Shown one piece after another: positions 42,847 to 51,801 of a stretch of DNA of 64,000 bases. The translations under genes and the position numbers were made by a program. Under the pieces are notes generated by a model. That model had not been told where the DNA came from. It made no database searches and worked only from the letters and a program-made list of their open reading frames with translations. Where the stretch lies: NCBI GenBank assembly GCA_002343775.1, contig DDSH01000021.1:1-64000 (forward strand), written 5' to 3'. Source of the stretch: Anaerolineales bacterium UBA2395 (GTDB taxonomy: Bacteria > Chloroflexota > Anaerolineae > Anaerolineales > Villigracilaceae). Every line of letters begins with the position of its first letter. Within the stretch, counting starts at the first letter, position 1.

Positions 42847-42878
42847 GTTCTCATCCTTTTACAATTACAATGATGATC

Positions 42879-44576
42879 TCAACCATTCATGAACCAATTT
42901 GCCCCATACAAGTTAATCACAACACTTAGAACAACAAGGAGTATAAAATGCCAGGGAATCCTTTCTTTCATGCCCACGGCAAGCATGGCAAACAACGGAA
43001 CCTGCAAATCCAAAATGTATCGATATCCAAATTGGTGTGCGCCGGTATTATGATACATGCTAAGCAAAACAATGTTGAAAAGAATGGCAGTCCATGCGCC
43101 GATCACCCACCATGCTTTGGGATAACGCCGAAAAAGATAGATCAAGGCTGGTGTGGTCAAAAAGATGCTCATTCCAGCGGCGGAAGGCTCAATCAGCCAG
43201 CGCCCGCCCGGGTTGATCCATGGTAATTCCAGGAACATTGCATGCAGATTCCTTGGGACAAAATGGGGGTGGAACACGCCCCATGTTTGAACATTTTGTA
43301 CAATCGCCGGACCGCCATTGATGTTCGAATATCCAAAATCCAGAAAATCTTCAAAGCGCAAGTAGTTATAGTACAGCAAACCAGCTACTGCCAGAAGAAT
43401 AGGGATTGCTGTCTTAGCGCTCCAGAAAAACGCCTCCTTCAAATGGATCCGTCCCTGTTTCTCCCTGAGCAGTTGCATCGAAATGGCAAAAACAAAGGGC
43501 CAGGTCATCAAACTGTTGGGGCGTGCTGTTATCGCCAGCCCAATAAACATCCCCACCCACCAGGCAGACCAGCGCCTCAAAGCTGCATATATAGCCAGTG
43601 CCAGGAAAAACACAGTTAATATCTGGCTGACAAACCATCCTCTGCCGCTGATTCCCACCCACAAATGCGGCGTTCCAAAAAGAAAAAGAACGACCAAAAC
43701 CAAGATTACAGAACGAGAGAGTTGCAACCATTTTCGTTGGTTGAGTTCTTCAAGGATCAAGAAGACAAGAACTCCGTTCAAGGCGCTAAAAAAAATGGAG
43801 AAATAACTTGCGTTAATGTTTTCAGCCCCAACCCAATAAGCGAGCGGAACCATGAGAATACCGGGCAGGGGAGGCATGGGGATATACCAGTTGCCTTCGT
43901 ATAACGTCAGGTCATGGGTATAGGGCGGATTTGGAATGTAGAGCCGCCCCTGGATAAACTCCGCAGCCCAAAGATCCCAGAAGGCATATTTCCCCTTGTC
44001 CACCCATCCGATCAAAACGGCAAAGTGCGCATAAAGAAAGAAGACACCGACAAAAATGGTCGATGCAAAAATGAAACGCTCAATATGTTTAACCACCCTG
44101 CTTTCGATCAAAAAATGGGAATATGCCATCTTGACATACGCCACACCGAATGCCATGAAGGCAAAAAGCCATAGAAACAAAGCATCCAATTGCTCGCGCA
44201 TCGAACGCAGGAACTTAAAGACTCCCAAAATGGGGGGGAGCATGGCGATCCACAAGGAGATCGACAGCAAAGCTGTGAGATAAAAAACAACCAATACCCA
44301 CGGAGACCAGAAATTGGCGCTGCGCTCGATCGTTGCCCCCAATCTTCCAACTCGCAACCGGTCCCAAACCGTCAAGACCAAACTGAGTAAGCCCCAAAAT
44401 ATAAAGAATGTCCCTAACAGAAACCGCCTTAAGGATAAACCCAAAAAAAATTGGTTTTCAGGTTCAGAGCGCGGCGCGAGAAATTCCACGATCAAGGACA
44501 GCCCGATAAGGAAAAGAGCGCCAAATACAAATGGCGCCAATCGTTTTTGAAGATCAGTGGAAAACTTTTTCATCAT
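42879..44576 (-). CDS. Polytopic membrane protein, GT-C-like
   Basis: A 565-residue membrane protein with about twelve helices. Its large central loop (YIPNPPYTHDLTLYEGNWYI, then PMPPLPGILMVPLAYW) is matched by the 55105 protein (WDITLYDGKYFLYWGPAPAVL), so the two are paralogs. This loop design is typical of a Chloroflexota-enriched glycosyltransferase-like group. No firm activity can be given. It starts with two Met codons, either of which could be used, and lies between the sulfotransferase and the Gfo/Idh/MocA genes. Confidence 0.78.
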   Translation of the reverse strand: MMKKFSTDLQKRLAPFVFGALFLIGLSLIVEFLAPRSEPENQFFLGLSLRRFLLGTFFIFWGLLSLVLTVWDRLRVGRLGATIERSANFWSPWVLVVFYLTALLSISLWIAMLPPILGVFKFLRSMREQLDALFLWLFAFMAFGVAYVKMAYSHFLIESRVVKHIERFIFASTIFVGVFFLYAHFAVLIGWVDKGKYAFWDLWAAEFIQGRLYIPNPPYTHDLTLYEGNWYIPMPPLPGILMVPLAYWVGAENINASYFSIFFSALNGVLVFLILEELNQRKWLQLSRSVILVLVVLFLFGTPHLWVGISGRGWFVSQILTVFFLALAIYAALRRWSAWWVGMFIGLAITARPNSLMTWPFVFAISMQLLREKQGRIHLKEAFFWSAKTAIPILLAVAGLLYYNYLRFEDFLDFGYSNINGGPAIVQNVQTWGVFHPHFVPRNLHAMFLELPWINPGGRWLIEPSAAGMSIFLTTPALIYLFRRYPKAWWVIGAWTAILFNIVLLSMYHNTGAHQFGYRYILDLQVPLFAMLAVGMKERIPWHFILLVVLSVVINLYGANWFMNG

Positions 44577-44615
44577 GCGCCAGGTTTTCTGCTCAGCAAA
44601 ATGGCATGGGTAGAA

Positions 44616-45644
44616 CTACCAATTAGCATTCTGTTCATATCCCCACTTGACCAACACTTCACCGGCAATTTCCTTGAACAGCGCCTTGTCTTTTTCGGTG
44701 AACAAGCGCCGCCAGTTGCCTGCCTGTCCCTTTGGCAGGAAGGAGGCAATGCCTTCGTTTCGTTTCGCCTGCCATTCTTCATCGGGATTGGAAGTCATCT
44801 CAGCAAGCAATTGCTTCTCTAACGTTCTACTGACCTTTTTGGCGCCGAGGAATTTCCACAAGCGGGACATTTGCGCGAATGGGTCGGACAATAGATCTTC
44901 ATAACGGAGGGAAATGTACCTCTCGTGATACAGGCGCTTGCTTTCAGAATCGATCTCGTTCAGATCGTCCGCCCAGCGTTTGGCAATGTTGCGGATGGAG
45001 GTTTCTGTAAAGATCGAGCGGCGTCCGTCGCCGAATGGAGCCGAATCCGTTTTCAGGTCCGAAATGATGCGCTTGTCTTCGGATGTGAGGAATTTTGATT
45101 CTTCAACAAAATTGCGGAAGCGTTCCGAGATGAGGACGTCGCGCCCATCCCGAACGATGTAAATGAGTTTGGCATCGGGATAGAGAAGATGCGTATCACG
45201 CACGACCTGCCCATGGATCGTGGATGAGGGGCTTTTATCGCCGACGATGGATTTGCCCTCACGGGCGGCATCGCGCTCCATAATGAAGTCGGCGGCGGCA
45301 CGCAAAACGAGCGGAGAAAGGTCGCGCCCCTGATTCCAGCGGTTGGATTTGCGCGTCAGCCATTCCTCGGCTTCGGGCGAATCGACCAGCGATTTCAGCA
45401 TGGGTTTGCGCGTAAAAAAATGCGCCTGATAATTACAGTGGACTTCAGCATGCAAGCGTAGAAGGCGCATGAGCAGGGTCGTACCAGAGCGGGCATGACC
45501 CATTACAAAGAATTTTTCACGCGGAAAGAATTGCCTGATCTCCGCCAGTTCCTCCGGCGTAATGGCGGGAATCGGGCTGCGGGTTTTCTTTTTGGGTTCG
45601 CCCTTGATCAAAATGCGGGCAGCGGACTTAAAGCGAGAAAGCAT
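44616..45644 (-). CDS. Sulfotransferase family protein
   Basis: A 342-residue sulfotransferase with an N-terminal extension of about 45 residues. The 5'-PSB site is GHARSGTTLLMRLL (about 49-62), the 3'-PB site LIYIVRDGRDVLISERF, and the late GQAGNWRRLF is the PAPS loop. It ends KEIAGEVLVKWGYEQNANW, echoing the short forms at 29275 and 32553. The distinct middle part (DKSPSSTIHGQVVRDTHLLY) suggests a different acceptor. It is followed by a 4-nt gap after the EamA-like gene and precedes the GT-C-like gene. Confidence 0.9.
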   Translation of the reverse strand: MLSRFKSAARILIKGEPKKKTRSPIPAITPEELAEIRQFFPREKFFVMGHARSGTTLLMRLLRLHAEVHCNYQAHFFTRKPMLKSLVDSPEAEEWLTRKSNRWNQGRDLSPLVLRAAADFIMERDAAREGKSIVGDKSPSSTIHGQVVRDTHLLYPDAKLIYIVRDGRDVLISERFRNFVEESKFLTSEDKRIISDLKTDSAPFGDGRRSIFTETSIRNIAKRWADDLNEIDSESKRLYHERYISLRYEDLLSDPFAQMSRLWKFLGAKKVSRTLEKQLLAEMTSNPDEEWQAKRNEGIASFLPKGQAGNWRRLFTEKDKALFKEIAGEVLVKWGYEQNANW

Positions 45645-45647
45645 GTT

Positions 45648-46097
45648 TTATTTTTTCCAGTTCAGCATGAGGAGCCCAACGAAACAGACAAAAATTCCGG
45701 TGATATTTACCCATGAAATTTTGTCTTTGAAAAGAAAGATCGCCACGGGAAGCAGGATCAACGATGCGACCACATTGACCAATACCGCCGCGATACCAAG
45801 ATTCCACCCGGCTTTGTAGGTAAGCAAAAAACCGAACTCGATACCTACAATCGCAACTGCCAGCCCAACACTTGCCCAGTTGAGTTGCCTGAGTTCCGCC
45901 GCAATGCCGTCCTTCGCCGGAAAGAAAAAGAAAGTGAAGAGAGTAACGACAAAAGCTACAGCATACGTTACCAACAGCGAGACAGTGAAATTCACATCTG
46001 CCGGGGTGCTTTTGGCAACAAAATGATACAACGCGCTGGAAGCAATGGCAAGCGTGATCGAAAAATAAAAGAGGAACATGGAACGGTTCACGGTCAT
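45648..46097 (-). CDS. Small EamA/DMT-type membrane protein
   Basis: A 149-residue protein with about five hydrophobic helices. It matches half of an EamA/drug-metabolite transporter, with the end IAAVLVNVVASLILLPVAIFLF and a final helix after the Lys/Asp-rich KDKISW. Short members of this type can pair to form a transporter; some (ArnE/ArnF) flip lipid-linked aminosugars, which would suit this locus, but this is only a suggestion. The ATG at 46097 overlaps the upstream lipoprotein TGA by 4 nt; a longer frame upstream is not credible. Confidence 0.8.
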   Translation of the reverse strand: MTVNRSMFLFYFSITLAIASSALYHFVAKSTPADVNFTVSLLVTYAVAFVVTLFTFFFFPAKDGIAAELRQLNWASVGLAVAIVGIEFGFLLTYKAGWNLGIAAVLVNVVASLILLPVAIFLFKDKISWVNITGIFVCFVGLLMLNWKK

Positions 46098-46693
46098 TTG
46101 AACGTAATGGTCTCGGCGGTAATGACAACGTGATAGGTGCGCGCCGTGTCGGTCAGGCACAGGATCGTCCCGCCCGTCCGCGCAACCGAGGGTACAGCGC
46201 CGGTGACCCATGCATATCCCCAATAGCAACCCGACACCACCTTGGCTGCGTACACATCCCCCTTCCCCAAGCCAAAGGAGTAGGTAAAACATTCACCTTT
46301 ATCGTTGGGGGTGTTCATCCCAAAAGCAAGGTTGACCTGTCCTTCGGATTTATTATCAAATTCAACATTGATCAGCGCGCCTTGTGGTTCGGCAACCGGC
46401 ACCTGATTACACACGTCTGCGGTCGGGGTGGTAAGCACCGCCACCGTCGCAGGCGGAAGCGTAGGAAGTATCGCCAGGGTGGGTGCAAAGGTGGCGGTCG
46501 GTTCGGGGGTGTTCGTCGGTGGGACGGGGGTGGCAGTCGGCATGGCGGCAGCGGTCTGAGTGACCACGATCCATGCTTCCGCAACTGCGGTTTGGGCAAT
46601 TTCATCCGCGCTCAAGGTGGGCGTCGCTTCCCCACCACAAGCGGAAATCACAAGAGCGACGATCAGCGAAAATACCAGTTGTTTTTGTTTCAT
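46094..46693 (-). CDS. Lipoprotein with Thr/Pro-rich linker
   Basis: A 199-residue lipoprotein: signal peptide ending VISAC (Cys20 or near), a Thr/Pro/Ala-rich linker (PTATPVPPTNTPEPTATF), and a C-terminal beta-rich domain of about 105 residues with three Cys that could form disulfides. The architecture is like the NBR1 lipoproteins at the left end, but the domain is different and not recognised. GGAG lies upstream of the ATG at 46693. It is translationally coupled to the EamA-like gene. Confidence 0.82.
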   Translation of the reverse strand: MKQKQLVFSLIVALVISACGGEATPTLSADEIAQTAVAEAWIVVTQTAAAMPTATPVPPTNTPEPTATFAPTLAILPTLPPATVAVLTTPTADVCNQVPVAEPQGALINVEFDNKSEGQVNLAFGMNTPNDKGECFTYSFGLGKGDVYAAKVVSGCYWGYAWVTGAVPSVARTGGTILCLTDTARTYHVVITAETITFK

Positions 46694-46736
46694 TGATACT
46701 CCAACCCCCATTTTTACCATGAAACGGCGGCGCACG

Positions 46737-48194
46737 TTACCGCGCCGCCTGCCCGTTCAAGACCTTCAAGATAAACTCTGCCGTCCGTTTGCCGGAGGAC
46801 GAATCGGTGAACGTGATCTCGTTCTCGACGAACTTTTTCCTCTCGACGGAATCAACGCTTCGATCATGCAGATAGAGATTCAACGCTTCGAGCAGTTGCT
46901 TTTCATCCGAAGCGACTCTGCCAGCCTTTGCCTCACGAAAGCGTTTGTGCGTGGGCCAATCGCCGATCTCTTTCAGCGAAAGCGAGAATTTATTCGGCTT
47001 GTTCCACCCGCCTGGCACGTCAATGGTCGCGGCGATCATGGGCGTGTCGTGAACGGCGGTCTCCACCAGCATGGTCGAGTAGACGGTAACCAGCACATCC
47101 GAATACGCCATCATGGACGATTTTTCGTCCATGTCCTCGCCGCCGTAATAACCGAGCGAGCCGCCCAACGCCACCGGCTGAACCACATGCACATGCGGGT
47201 ATTTCTTCTCCAAGTCGAACACGCGCTGACGTTCTTCGGCAAAGATCTTCGGCTTGTCTTGAAAGTGACTTGGGTGCAAACGGATCAACAACTGTGAAGG
47301 TTCTGCCAGCGCATCCGATGAAACTAATTTTGCAAGCGCCTCAATGTTCGGGAAGTTCGGCGCAAAATGGACGAAACTGCTGGCGTAGGAAATCAACTTG
47401 CGTTTGGGGTCGAGATTGTGGAGTCTGAAATACTCGTCACGCGGCATGAGCCATTGCTTGCGGAAATATCCGTCATACGAGGGGATGCCGCCGATGTTGA
47501 CATGCTCTGGATCCCAGTCAGAGCCGTAGACCAGTTCATCTTTTTGCAGTTGTGACCAACAAGTTGCCCACTGCACATCCGCACCAGAGACGTTGTACGA
47601 GGACGAATTGTCCCAACCGACGATGACGGTCATGTTCGGGATGCCGCGTCGGGCGGATTCGCGCAGGAGGTAACGGTCCATGCGCCAGCCGGGGGTGGAG
47701 GCGATGACCATGTCGGGTTGGTATTTGTCGAAGAGATCAGAGTACAAGCCCGGGGTAGGTGTGAAGCGGTTTTGCATCCGCACCAAGAGTTTGCGCGCCC
47801 ATGAAAAATTCCGCAGGAGGAAAATCATCAACGCGGAGGGAATCCAGATGCCGAGGCGGAATTTCCAACCGTTCTCCGCCCAGACTTCCCAGATGTGGCT
47901 GTCCATCGCTTCGGTGTTGATGCGGCGCGATCCGCCGACGCGGCGCAGGTAGCCGAGCAGCCATTGGATTCTTGGCTGAACTTTTTTGGCGTATTCGTTG
48001 GCTTGTTTGAGGCGCAAACCTTCGAAGGTCAAGCCTGGTCTTGCAAAGCGTTCTGCGATTTTTTCTTTGGTGTCGTCATCGGTGAGGACAACGACTTCCA
48101 CGCCCGCATCAAGCAGCGTCGAGACGACGTCGCTTTGCAGGAAGTAGATGATTGCCATGCCGTGGTCGGCGGAGATGAAAATGCGTTTGGTCAT
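46737..48194 (-). CDS. Putative GT-B glycosyltransferase
   Basis: A 485-residue soluble protein with two Rossmann-like halves. The start is TKRIFISADHGMAIIYFL; the C-terminal half contains LLIRLHPSHFQDKP and AYSDVLVTVYSTMLVETAVH, a pattern shared by CDP-glycerol glycerophosphotransferases, UDP-GlcNAc 2-epimerase-like proteins and capsule glycosyltransferases. WDNSSSYNVSGADVQWATCW in the middle is distinctive. The donor is unknown. It is followed 12 nt later by no overlap, so coupling to the methyltransferase gene upstream is loose. Confidence 0.72.
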   Translation of the reverse strand: MTKRIFISADHGMAIIYFLQSDVVSTLLDAGVEVVVLTDDDTKEKIAERFARPGLTFEGLRLKQANEYAKKVQPRIQWLLGYLRRVGGSRRINTEAMDSHIWEVWAENGWKFRLGIWIPSALMIFLLRNFSWARKLLVRMQNRFTPTPGLYSDLFDKYQPDMVIASTPGWRMDRYLLRESARRGIPNMTVIVGWDNSSSYNVSGADVQWATCWSQLQKDELVYGSDWDPEHVNIGGIPSYDGYFRKQWLMPRDEYFRLHNLDPKRKLISYASSFVHFAPNFPNIEALAKLVSSDALAEPSQLLIRLHPSHFQDKPKIFAEERQRVFDLEKKYPHVHVVQPVALGGSLGYYGGEDMDEKSSMMAYSDVLVTVYSTMLVETAVHDTPMIAATIDVPGGWNKPNKFSLSLKEIGDWPTHKRFREAKAGRVASDEKQLLEALNLYLHDRSVDSVERKKFVENEITFTDSSSGKRTAEFILKVLNGQAAR

Positions 48195-48206
48195 GTTGTG
48201 TTTTGT

Positions 48207-49061
48207 TTACTTCGGCTTCTTGAAGACCAAATGATACCCAATGGCAGCGGGGTTTTTGGCGGTCTCAGGTGATTTCACATAGCCGCCACCAATGAGCGGT
48301 TTCATCAGCGCAATCAAACCTTCGATAAGGATCAACAATCCACGACCAAACCAACGTGAGAGGCGCGGAAGTTTGGGCAGCACCCAAAAGCGCAGGTTGC
48401 GCGTCCCTTCGCCAACGAAAAAGATCGGGTCGTAGTAGCCTTCGAGCAGTGCAATTTCAAATCCGTGCTGGCGCGCCATTTGTTCGAGCGAATAATGAGT
48501 GTAGCGCTGAAAGTCGAACGGGGCTTGATGCACCTTGATCATAAACGGCACGGCGATCACCAATGAGCCGCCGGGCTTGAGCAAATAATACAGCGCATCG
48601 AGCAACTCATGGAAATGATAGACATGCTCCAAGACATTCATCAGCACCAGCATGTCGAAGGTATTTTCTTTGAACGGGATACATTCGCCGAGATCACACG
48701 CCAAGTCTACTTCAGGGTATGGGATAACATCCACAGATAGATAGTTTCGTCCCGCGAAGATTCGGGCGAAGTCGCCATGCCCTGCGCCGACATCGAAGAT
48801 CAACGCTTCTTTGTTCTGACCTTGGACCTGCTCCTGTAAAAATTTCCAATTCGCCTGCCGCCACGGAGTGCCCTGATCGGGTCCGCGCTCGATGCGTTCG
48901 TAGACGTGCGCCGTCTCTGGCATGGGCGTGAAGACGGGCTTGCCTTCGTGAATGCAGACTTCGCGTCCATCGTTGGCACAGCGCCAGACGTTTTCTTCTT
49001 TTATGGAAAAGGGTTGTTTGCAATCGGGGCAGACGAGCAGAGAGGAGAGAAGTTGATTCAT
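48207..49061 (-). CDS. Class I SAM-dependent methyltransferase with zinc-ribbon N-terminus
   Basis: A 284-residue methyltransferase. The N-terminus has a small metal-binding site (CPDC at 11-14, then Cys28 and Cys36) as in Trm112-like heads. The SAM domain begins LIFDVGAGHGDFA, continues with LSVDVIP and NTFDMLVLMNVLEHV (motif IV region), and ends with a helical tail containing a hydrophobic stretch (LLILIEGLIALMKPLI) that may touch the membrane. It likely methylates a sugar or lipid intermediate. Its ATG overlaps the GT2 gene stop by 4 nt. Confidence 0.87.
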   Translation of the reverse strand: MNQLLSSLLVCPDCKQPFSIKEENVWRCANDGREVCIHEGKPVFTPMPETAHVYERIERGPDQGTPWRQANWKFLQEQVQGQNKEALIFDVGAGHGDFARIFAGRNYLSVDVIPYPEVDLACDLGECIPFKENTFDMLVLMNVLEHVYHFHELLDALYYLLKPGGSLVIAVPFMIKVHQAPFDFQRYTHYSLEQMARQHGFEIALLEGYYDPIFFVGEGTRNLRFWVLPKLPRLSRWFGRGLLILIEGLIALMKPLIGGGYVKSPETAKNPAAIGYHLVFKKPK

Positions 49062-49996
49062 TTGTAGTAGAGGTTGAAGATGAAGTTATACAACGCCATG
49101 AACGGTTTTTTGATGAAGGGCAGGTCCCAGAGACGCTTGGAGCGGGAATCCTGTTTGGGTGTTGAACCGATTTTGAGCGTGGAAGGAAGCGTATTGCTCA
49201 TGTTCTGGGCGTAACGCTCCACGGGCATCAATCGCAGATAGCCAGCGGCATCCATGCGTTCATCCAATTGACGCACCTGCCCCATCGGTTTGTCCATGTC
49301 GAAGGGCAGGAACTGTGCGAGCACGGATTTGTATGCGGTGAACTGCCAGTGGCTCGCGCCCAGATAGGCGGGCAGATTTTTGTAGGTGACGCGGTAGTCG
49401 GTGGTTTCGCTGTAGATTTTTTTCAGTTCGTCATCGGAAAAACCGAGCGTGGTGGAAAATTCGTAGAACCATTCGTAGGGCAGGATGTCGCCCTGTTCAA
49501 GTTGGGCGTTTTGCTTCGCCCATGTGATGGAACTTTGCAGGAAGTTTTCGGGCGTGCGAAAGGGGCGTGCAGTGACCATGCCAACGTTCGGATAGGTTTC
49601 GAGCAGGTCAACGGAGGCTTTCAGCCAATTGGGGTAGAAGAGCACATCGGCGTCAGTGTAGGCGATGATCTCACCCGGCGCGCCCGCCAGCATCACGTTC
49701 CATGCGCCACCCTTGCCCATGTTCTTTTCAGAGAGAATCAGATACTGAATTCGTCCCTCTTCTTTTTCTTTGACAAGATAGTCGCGCACTTCGGCGCACG
49801 AGCCGTTGTCGAAGATCATCAAATCGAAGGGCAGTCCCGCATCCTTGCGCATGGACTCAAGCGAGACTTTGAGCACATCAAGAGTCTCGGCGTAGAATCC
49901 GCTCAGGAACGGGATGTAGTTGAGCAGCGCAACCGTGATTCGCTCAGGCTTGGCTACAGATTTGGCAGACTTGGCGGGGTTTTGACCTTTTCGCAT
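49058..49996 (-). CDS. Glycosyltransferase family 2-like protein
   Basis: A 312-residue GT-A fold protein. The N-terminal strand is ITVALLNYIPF, FDNGS at 62-66 is the nucleotide site and YTDADVLF (TDAD 114-117) the metal site. The middle has GAWNVMLAGAPGEII. The end KRLWDLPFIKKPFMALYNFIF is amphipathic and could bind the membrane. It is coupled by an ATGA overlap to the methyltransferase gene. Sugar specificity is unknown. The upstream spacer holds a CAGGTTT and CGATATT heptad array. Confidence 0.85.
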   Translation of the reverse strand: MRKGQNPAKSAKSVAKPERITVALLNYIPFLSGFYAETLDVLKVSLESMRKDAGLPFDLMIFDNGSCAEVRDYLVKEKEEGRIQYLILSEKNMGKGGAWNVMLAGAPGEIIAYTDADVLFYPNWLKASVDLLETYPNVGMVTARPFRTPENFLQSSITWAKQNAQLEQGDILPYEWFYEFSTTLGFSDDELKKIYSETTDYRVTYKNLPAYLGASHWQFTAYKSVLAQFLPFDMDKPMGQVRQLDERMDAAGYLRLMPVERYAQNMSNTLPSTLKIGSTPKQDSRSKRLWDLPFIKKPFMALYNFIFNLYYK

Positions 49997-50003
49997 GGGG
50001 TAT

Positions 50004-50068
50004 CAGGTTCCAGGTTTCAAGTTTAGTGAACGATATTCGATATTGGAAATTCGAATATCGAATTATCG
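50004..50068. repeat. Two adjoining 7-bp repeat arrays
   Basis: CAGGTTC, CAGGTTT and CAAGTTT come first, then CGATATT twice, GGAAATT, CGAATAT and CGAATTA. The second set folds back on itself (AATATCG type). There is a 6-nt phase break between the sets. It spans the spacer and the last codons of the 50063 gene. Confidence 0.8.
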
Positions 50069-50968
50069 AAACATTTTCTCGATTCGTTTTCGCCATCGCT
50101 TCGGGCGGGCAATGTTCTCGATCACATTCTCAGGCAAAAAGAAAAATATTGCACGTAAGAACAACTCAAATTTACGTGTGAAGCGCAAGGATGTCAGTTT
50201 CGGGCGGATAAGTTTACCATCCACGAGTTGATGAGACGCATCTAGAATCGTGTAACGCACATTCGCCTGTCCGCCTGCGAGCCGAATATTTTCGTTTGTT
50301 TCAGGGTGTTCATAATGTGGCTTGCCGTCAGGCAGATGAGCGTAGTCGTGGTTCTGATGCACGATCATCACCGATGGCGTGCAATCGATCACCGCCCAAT
50401 TTTCTTTTCGCGCTTTGTAGATCATCCAGTTATCCCAACCGGCGCGCCCGATGATGAAGTTCGGAATGTCGGTGTAGCAGGATTTTGGAAAGAGGAAAAA
50501 ATCGCTTCCGGCGGGACGATGGAGTTGACCTTGACCATTGACCATTGACCGCAGACCACGGCTCCAATCTCCCGAAAAATCGAGCGGCGCAGTCACATCC
50601 AAATCCCAACGCTGACTCAACAAGACGAATTTCGACCTTAGACCTTTGACCTTTTTTGCCGCTTCCACAAAATCAGACATGAGGATCATATCGGCATTGA
50701 TGATGCAAAGTAATTCACTGGTTGAGTTCTCGCGCGCCAGTTTGAACATGGATGAGATCAACGGCACGCCGTTGGCATTGCGCTCCACATTGGGTATGTG
50801 TTTCACACCAAGTTCCTTTGCGGCTTCGGCGAGACCTTGCTCTTCACCAAGCAAAATGACTTCGACATCCGGCAAAAGCGTCCACGATTTGATGGCGTTG
50901 CGCTGGATCATCGCAATATGCGGATTGGTGAATGGTTTGGGGGCGGAAAAAAGGGTAATCAGTGACAT
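50063..50968 (-). CDS. Putative GT-A glycosyltransferase
   Basis: A 301-residue protein. SLITLFSAPKPFTNP starts the fold, and LLCIINADMILMSDF (NADM 91-94) is the likely metal-binding site. AGSDFFLFPKSCY and GWDNWMIYKA look like acceptor-site blocks of small GT-A enzymes annotated only as hypothetical. It is not assignable to a CAZy family by eye. Two heptad arrays (50525-50551 and 50634-50654) are embedded in its coding sequence, and arrays flank it on both sides, so it is the most repeat-invaded gene of the window. Confidence 0.75.
   Translation of the reverse strand: MSLITLFSAPKPFTNPHIAMIQRNAIKSWTLLPDVEVILLGEEQGLAEAAKELGVKHIPNVERNANGVPLISSMFKLARENSTSELLCIINADMILMSDFVEAAKKVKGLRSKFVLLSQRWDLDVTAPLDFSGDWSRGLRSMVNGQGQLHRPAGSDFFLFPKSCYTDIPNFIIGRAGWDNWMIYKARKENWAVIDCTPSVMIVHQNHDYAHLPDGKPHYEHPETNENIRLAGGQANVRYTILDASHQLVDGKLIRPKLTSLRFTRKFELFLRAIFFFLPENVIENIARPKRWRKRIEKMFR
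50525..50551. repeat. 7-bp array (TTGACCA) inside CDS
   Basis: TTGACC is followed by TTGACCA twice and TTGACCG. It encodes SMVNGQGQ in the putative glycosyltransferase. The three 7-mers from 50531 equal seven codons. Confidence 0.8.
50634..50654. repeat. 7-bp array (GACCTTT) inside CDS
   Basis: GACCTTA, GACCTTT and GACCTTT make 21 bp, seven codons, encoding KKVKGLRS on the minus strand in the same gene as the array at 50525. The two units differ by small changes of the GACC core. Confidence 0.8.
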
Positions 50969-51003
50969 CAGTAACCAGTAGCCAGTGGTCAGTTACCAGT
51001 GGC
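50969..51003. repeat. 7-bp repeat array (CAGTNNC)
   Basis: CAGTAAC, CAGTAGC, CAGTGGT, CAGTTAC and CAGTGGC follow in exact register. The array begins right after the ATG of the 50063 gene and includes the TGA stop of the SpsF-like gene at 50989. Confidence 0.85.
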
Positions 51004-51801
51004 GCGTTCGTCAATATCTTTCAGGGTTTTGTGTTGAACCCCTGCATTGATCTTCGCGAGTTCAGGATTATCGTGGACAAGGTCAAGGACTTCTTTCCAA
51101 GTGAAATCATCGCGTCCATCGAAGCGAGAATAAACTTCTCGCATAAATTCCAGGTCTTCAGGCGTGTCCACCGTCCAGCGGTAATCGCCGAAATCGGTGG
51201 TGTGGTGCAGCAGGGCGATATTATATCCGCGTGGGGAAAGACCGGTTTGTAGTTGACGGTTGATCGTTGTCAGTTCAACGCCTTCATAGAAATATGGCAT
51301 GGCATGTTCGCGGTGCTGGGGTTCTTTGGCTTCCTTCCAGGCTTTTTTCAAGACCTTGAAGGTGCAGGCTTCCACATCCAGGCCGATGGGATAGGTTCTC
51401 GTCCACGGCGGCGGCAGGCGGTTGCAGACGAAATCATATTCATCTTCAAGCAAAGTGTTGACCACGTTATCGATCAGCTCAGGGTCGATTACGGGACAAT
51501 CTGCCGTGATACGCACGATCACATCCGCTTTGGCTTCTTTCGCGGCTTGATAGTACCGGTCCAGCACATCATACAGACTGCCACGGGTGAAGGGAATGCC
51601 CGAGAAGTCGCAGTATTCTGCTACGGGGTCGTCTGAGCCGTCTGTCGTCGTGGCAAAGATGACCTCATTGAGGGTCTTCGCCCTGGAAGTACGCACGTAC
51701 ACCCGACTCAACATCGGCTGTCCGCCAATATCGGCAAGAATTTTCCCCGGCAAACGGGAAGAGGACATGCGTCCTTGAATGATGGCTACCACGCGTGTCA
51801 C
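50989..51801 (-). CDS. SpsF/PseF-like cytidylyltransferase
   Basis: A 270-residue nucleotidyltransferase of the SpsF group. IIQGRMSSSRLPGKIL (8-23) is the CTP-binding loop, and RITADCPVIDPELID plus VDTPEDLEFM contain the metal-binding acids. Proteins of this type activate pseudaminic or related acids in clusters with a NeuB homolog and PseB, both present to the right. It overlaps the DUF4910 gene by an ATGA. The C-terminal ATGN and stop are written by a heptad array. Confidence 0.88.
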   Translation of the reverse strand: MTRVVAIIQGRMSSSRLPGKILADIGGQPMLSRVYVRTSRAKTLNEVIFATTTDGSDDPVAEYCDFSGIPFTRGSLYDVLDRYYQAAKEAKADVIVRITADCPVIDPELIDNVVNTLLEDEYDFVCNRLPPPWTRTYPIGLDVEACTFKVLKKAWKEAKEPQHREHAMPYFYEGVELTTINRQLQTGLSPRGYNIALLHHTTDFGDYRWTVDTPEDLEFMREVYSRFDGRDDFTWKEVLDLVHDNPELAKINAGVQHKTLKDIDERATGN

